The notes beneath the pieces were generated by a model that saw only the letters and a list, made by a program, of their open reading frames with translations, had not been told where the DNA came from and did no database searches. Shown piece by piece: positions 61,601 to 64,000 of a stretch of DNA of 64,000 nucleotides (positions are counted from its first letter, which is position 1; every line of letters begins with the position of its first letter). The DNA is taken from contig JBGAHL010000022.1 in assembly GCA_044226205.1 (NCBI GenBank), positions 24,169-88,168 on the forward strand, in the 5' to 3' direction. Both the position numbers and the translations under genes were made by a program. The stretch comes from M3007 sp044226205. Its GTDB lineage: Bacteria; Bacteroidota; Bacteroidia; Chitinophagales; Saprospiraceae.

Positions 61601-64000
61601 TTTTTCGGGTCTTGCGCCGGGTAACTACAATATTGCAGTTCGCCGACTGGCCGACCCGACTTGTGTCAGCACCTATGCTTCAAACCCGGTAGTACTCAAT
61701 GCGGCCACTTATCCCACGGTAAACGCGCCGACGGTGACGCAGCCGACCTGCGCTTTGCCCACAGGTACGATCGTTGTGAACGCCACGGGTAGCGGCACCC
61801 TGGAATATAGCGTTAATAACGGCTCGACCTGGCAGGCTTCCAATACTTTCTCCGGGCTTACTCCCGGCAACTACAATATTGCCGTACGCCGACAGGCTGA
61901 TCCGACCTGTGTCAGTTTTTATGCATCCAACCCGGTAGCAATTATAGCTGCCTCGGGTTGCTGTACCGCGCCTACGGTAAACGCACCGACCATCACGCAA
62001 CCGACTTGTGCGTTGCCGACGGGTACGATTGTCGTTAATGCCACGGGTAGCGGCGCTCTGGAATACAGCGTGAATAATGGTTCGACCTGGCAAGCGTCCA
62101 GCACTTTCGCAGGTCTTACCCCGGGTAACTATTACATCGCCGTGCGTCTTCAGGCCGATCCCGGTTGTATAGGCTATTACGCCTCCAACCCGGTCACTCT
62201 TGTAGCCGCCTCGGGTTGTTGCACACCGCCCACAGTAAATGCTCCTACGGTTACTCAGCCCTCCTGCTCGGTGCCAACGGGTTCTATTGTCGTTAATGCC
62301 ACAGGCGGCGGCACGCTGGAGTATAGTGTGAATAACGGGGTGAGCTGGCAAGCTTCCAGTACTTTCTCAGCCTTGGTCGCTGGCAACTATACTATCGCGG
62401 TTCGTCTTCAATCAGATCCTGCGTGTATTGGATATTATGCATCCAACCCTGTTGTGATCAATACGGCTCCGGTGGTTCCAACTGCATATGCGGTTACGGG
62501 CGGCGGCACTATTTGTGCAGGCAGTGCCGGAGTTGCGGTAGGTCTCGCAAACTCACAAACCGGTGTTTCTTATCAATTGAGATTGAATGCCTCCAACATC
62601 GGATCTCCGGTTAGCGGCACGGGCCTGGCTATCTCTTTCGGCAACCAGACAATGGCTGGTACTTACACAGTGGTTGCTACCAATACCAATAGCGGTTGTA
62701 CCGCTGCGATGACCGGCTCTGCAACGATTACGGTCAATCCGGCGCCCACTGCATTTGCTGTGACCGGTGGTGGAACTATATGTTCAGGCAGCACCGGGGT
62801 TTCGGTAGGTCTCGCCGGTTCTCAAACAGGTATCAGCTATCAACTGCAGTTAAATTCGTCCAATATCGGATCTCCTGTTAATGGTACGGGTTTGGCCATC
62901 TCTTTTGGCAACCAGACAATGGCAGGTACTTACACGGTGATTGCAACGAATACCAGCACCAGTTGTACGGCTGTTATGACGGGCTCGGTAACGATTACGG
63001 TCAATCCGGCACCCACTGCATTTGCTGTGACCGGTGGCGGGACGATTTGTGCAGGCAGCACCGGGGTTTCGGTAGGCCTTGCAGGATCTCAAACAGGCGT
63101 TAGTTATCAACTGCAATTAAATTCATCCAATATTGGCACTCCGGTGAGTGGCAGTGGTTTGGCTATTTCCTTTGGCAACCAGACAATGGCAGGTACTTAC
63201 ACGGTGATTGCAACGAATACCAGCACCAGTTGTACGGCTGTTATGACGGGCTCGGTAACGATTACGGTCAATCCGGCGCCCACTGCTTTTGCCGTGACGG
63301 GTGGCGGTTCTATTTGCGCCGGCAGCGCTGGCGTACCCGTAGGATTGGCTGGATCCCAGTCAGGTGTGAGCTATCAACTGCGACTGAATGCCGTCAATAC
63401 CGGCGCACCGGTAAACGGTACGGGACTGGCCATATCATTTGGCAACCAGACGGGTGCGGGTACGTACACTGTCGTTGCGACCAACACGGGTAGTGGTTGT
63501 ACTGCTGCGATGACGGGTTCGGTAACGATCACGGTTACGCCTGCTCCGACTGTTTTTGCTGTCACCGGTGGTGGCGGTTATTGCCAGGGTACCGATCCCG
63601 GTGTACCTGTGGGCCTCAGCGGTTCGCAAACGGGTGTGAACTACCAGTTGCAAATCAACAATGTCAATACCGGCGCTCCGGTTGCCGGCACAGGCAACCC
63701 GATTAACTTCGGCACGTTCTCCGCCGTAGGCACATATACAGTAATAGCAACTGTTACGCCGGCAGGTTGCTCGCTCGCTATGAGCGGCTCTGCCACGGTT
63801 TCTTCTTTCTCGTGCTCTGCCTCCATCTCCGACCCCTGCGTATGTCTGAACAACGCCACGACGCTGACCAACGGACAATTCGGCGAGCAAATCAAAGTGA
63901 ATGCCCCGGGCACACAAACCTGGACGGTGACGGCCGTAACGGGCCTGTACTCGCCGGCCAGCCTTCCGCCGCCCTCGGCGCCCACGCCGATCGCGGTGGG
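58656..64000 (+). CDS. Giant secreted BNR/sortilin-type repeat protein, 3' end beyond window
   Basis: The frame is open for 1,781 codons to the window edge. It starts with a long signal peptide (ALCFGVSAPGWAQ, about residue 42). Residues about 125-765 form a VPS10/BNR propeller-type domain with at least eleven Asp-box motifs (LWKTTDGGTSW, VLKSTDGGVTW, VYKSTNNGTNW). Six repeats of 82-86 residues (APTVTQPTCAVPTGTIVVNATG, EYSVNNGSTWQASSTFSGL) span about 770-1272. Five repeats of exactly 89 residues (PTAFAVTGGGTICAGSTGV, ISFGNQTMAGTYTVIATNT) follow from 1274. A T9SS signal is expected beyond the window. Likely an adhesin or matrix protein. Confidence 0.88.
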   Translation, partial: MKSLLPYLLQRGSKFTFTLSRPLFKAILLALCFGVSAPGWAQSWMSSMQNNPNPNFFEIQQAFYQYWQDRPIQKGKGYKPFKRWEWYWQKRVNPDGTFPDPAQIVAGIDEYNQLANNTANRSVMMPTWTSLGPSSTNGGYAGLGRIQSIAFDPNNSNIIWVGSPGGGLWKTTDGGTSWTAMGDQLTILGVSGIVITPSNPNIMYLATGSGDSYETRSIGVLKSTDGGVTWNATGLVFSQSSYTVIRKLLMDPNDENHLIAATSNGLRRTTDGGTTWSNVQSGDFFDVEAQPGAASNNFYASTASQIYRSTNNGSTWTSVQTISGSGRIALGISNADNTVVVALCSDASSSGFLGLYRSTNSGASYTLQSSTPNLLGYEADGSDSGGQGWYDLVVTLDPANASIVFVGGVTNWKSTDGGVNWTHITHWYNLPPYAEVHADVHAYEWQNNTTLFMGNDGGVYKTTNGGTAWTDKTANMVISQMYRIGVSQTTNAVIAGLQDNGTKLRSAAGVWSDELGGDGMECAIDYTNANIMYGEIQNGELNRSTNGGANWTSIAPAGLGGTGAWITPHALSPTNHNTIYVGYQDVYKSTNNGTNWTQISTNLASPDNLEHVAEAPSNVNTIYAAKSNALYRTTNGGTSWSTMTLPAGAGSLTYLIVHPTDANTIYVTMSNYSAGQKVFKSTNGGSTWTNISGSLPNLPANCITYQLGTADGLYVGMDVGVYYRDNSSSDWTVFGMGLPNVVIDELEIKTNTRKLRAATFGRGLWEVDVPCTAPTVNAPTVTQPTCAVPTGTIVVNATGSGTLEYSVNNGTTWQASSTFSGLAAGNYTIAVRLQNDPTCIGYYASNPVVLVAATFPTVNAPTVTQPTCAVPTGTIVVNATGSGALEYSVNNGSTWQASSTFSGLAPGNYNIAVRRQADPTCVSTYASNPVVLNAATYPTVNAPTVTQPTCAVPTGTIVVNATGSGTLEYSVNNGSTWQASSTFSGLAPGNYNIAVRRLADPTCVSTYASNPVVLNAATYPTVNAPTVTQPTCALPTGTIVVNATGSGTLEYSVNNGSTWQASNTFSGLTPGNYNIAVRRQADPTCVSFYASNPVAIIAASGCCTAPTVNAPTITQPTCALPTGTIVVNATGSGALEYSVNNGSTWQASSTFAGLTPGNYYIAVRLQADPGCIGYYASNPVTLVAASGCCTPPTVNAPTVTQPSCSVPTGSIVVNATGGGTLEYSVNNGVSWQASSTFSALVAGNYTIAVRLQSDPACIGYYASNPVVINTAPVVPTAYAVTGGGTICAGSAGVAVGLANSQTGVSYQLRLNASNIGSPVSGTGLAISFGNQTMAGTYTVVATNTNSGCTAAMTGSATITVNPAPTAFAVTGGGTICSGSTGVSVGLAGSQTGISYQLQLNSSNIGSPVNGTGLAISFGNQTMAGTYTVIATNTSTSCTAVMTGSVTITVNPAPTAFAVTGGGTICAGSTGVSVGLAGSQTGVSYQLQLNSSNIGTPVSGSGLAISFGNQTMAGTYTVIATNTSTSCTAVMTGSVTITVNPAPTAFAVTGGGSICAGSAGVPVGLAGSQSGVSYQLRLNAVNTGAPVNGTGLAISFGNQTGAGTYTVVATNTGSGCTAAMTGSVTITVTPAPTVFAVTGGGGYCQGTDPGVPVGLSGSQTGVNYQLQINNVNTGAPVAGTGNPINFGTFSAVGTYTVIATVTPAGCSLAMSGSATVSSFSCSASISDPCVCLNNATTLTNGQFGEQIKVNAPGTQTWTVTAVTGLYSPASLPPPSAPTPIAV
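60970..62474 (+). repeat. Six tandem 246-258-bp coding repeats
   Basis: The GTCAATGC/GTAAACGC landmark recurs at 60981, 61227, 61473, 61719, 61977 and 62235. The first four units are 246 bp apart and the rest 258 bp. Units 2-4 are nearly identical at DNA level, implying recent duplication or gene conversion. Confidence 0.9.
62475..63808 (+). repeat. Five tandem 267-bp coding repeats
   Basis: Units start at 62475, 62742, 63009, 63276 and 63543, always 267 bp apart. Units 2-4 share long identical stretches, including the GGCAACCAGACAATGGCAGG block. Confidence 0.9.

Noticed and set aside
58656..64000. Possible CRISPR or satellite array from regular spacing
   Set aside because: Repeats of 246-267 bp are in frame and encode protein modules; no short direct repeats with unique spacers.

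Overview
The window comes from a bacterium of the phylum Bacteroidota, most likely Saprospiria (Lewinella/Haliscomenobacter-like). Four things point there. Secreted proteins carry type IX secretion (T9SS) C-terminal signals and SprB-type repeats. Promoters carry the Bacteroidota -7 box TAnnTTTG. A DUF4271 gene lies beside a divergent hemD. The tryptophan 2,3-dioxygenase is of the form common in this phylum. DNA is moderately GC-rich. No transposase, integrase, phage gene or CRISPR array was seen. A run of 9 N at 31993-32001 marks an assembly join.

Layout. 1-3.6 kb (minus): TPR lipid- or periplasm-type protein (cut by the window edge), tryptophan 2,3-dioxygenase, CrcB fluoride channel, and the rplU-rpmA ribosomal operon, in which L27 carries an unusual C-terminal helix-hairpin-helix extension. 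3.7-12.9 kb (plus): truA, then a three-gene cassette of two paralogous secreted TPR proteins around a membrane protein with an effector-associated-like N-terminal domain (its promoter sits inside a perfect dyad), then an MFS transporter. 12.9-20.2 kb: SDR reductase, cytochrome c lipoprotein, T9SS type B LamG protein, YbaB, PfkB kinase, tRNA-Asn, psuG, and a Met8-like/TauE fusion. 20.3-23.7 kb: a MocR regulator divergent from a DinB, flavin-oxidase-like and GNAT operon. 23.8-32.2 kb: a giant T9SS adhesin of about 2,770 residues. 32.3-46.6 kb: housekeeping and envelope genes (M14 peptidase, TolC/HlyD, MscS, purA, DUF4271, hemD, YncE-phosphoesterase, methyltransferase). 46.8-64 kb: three giant secreted repeat proteins in tandem, two of them paralogues with a shared dockerin-like module and the third running off the window.

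The strongest themes are cell-surface construction by giant repetitive T9SS cargo, and intergenic palindromes built from short iterated motifs: GGTTGATRA, AAAGTTYAAAGTT and CGCAAAG types, plus two long hairpin elements. The most novel-looking system is the TPR / EAD-like membrane protein / TPR cassette at 4.6-11.6 kb, which I read, by inference only, as an envelope sensing or conflict-related module.
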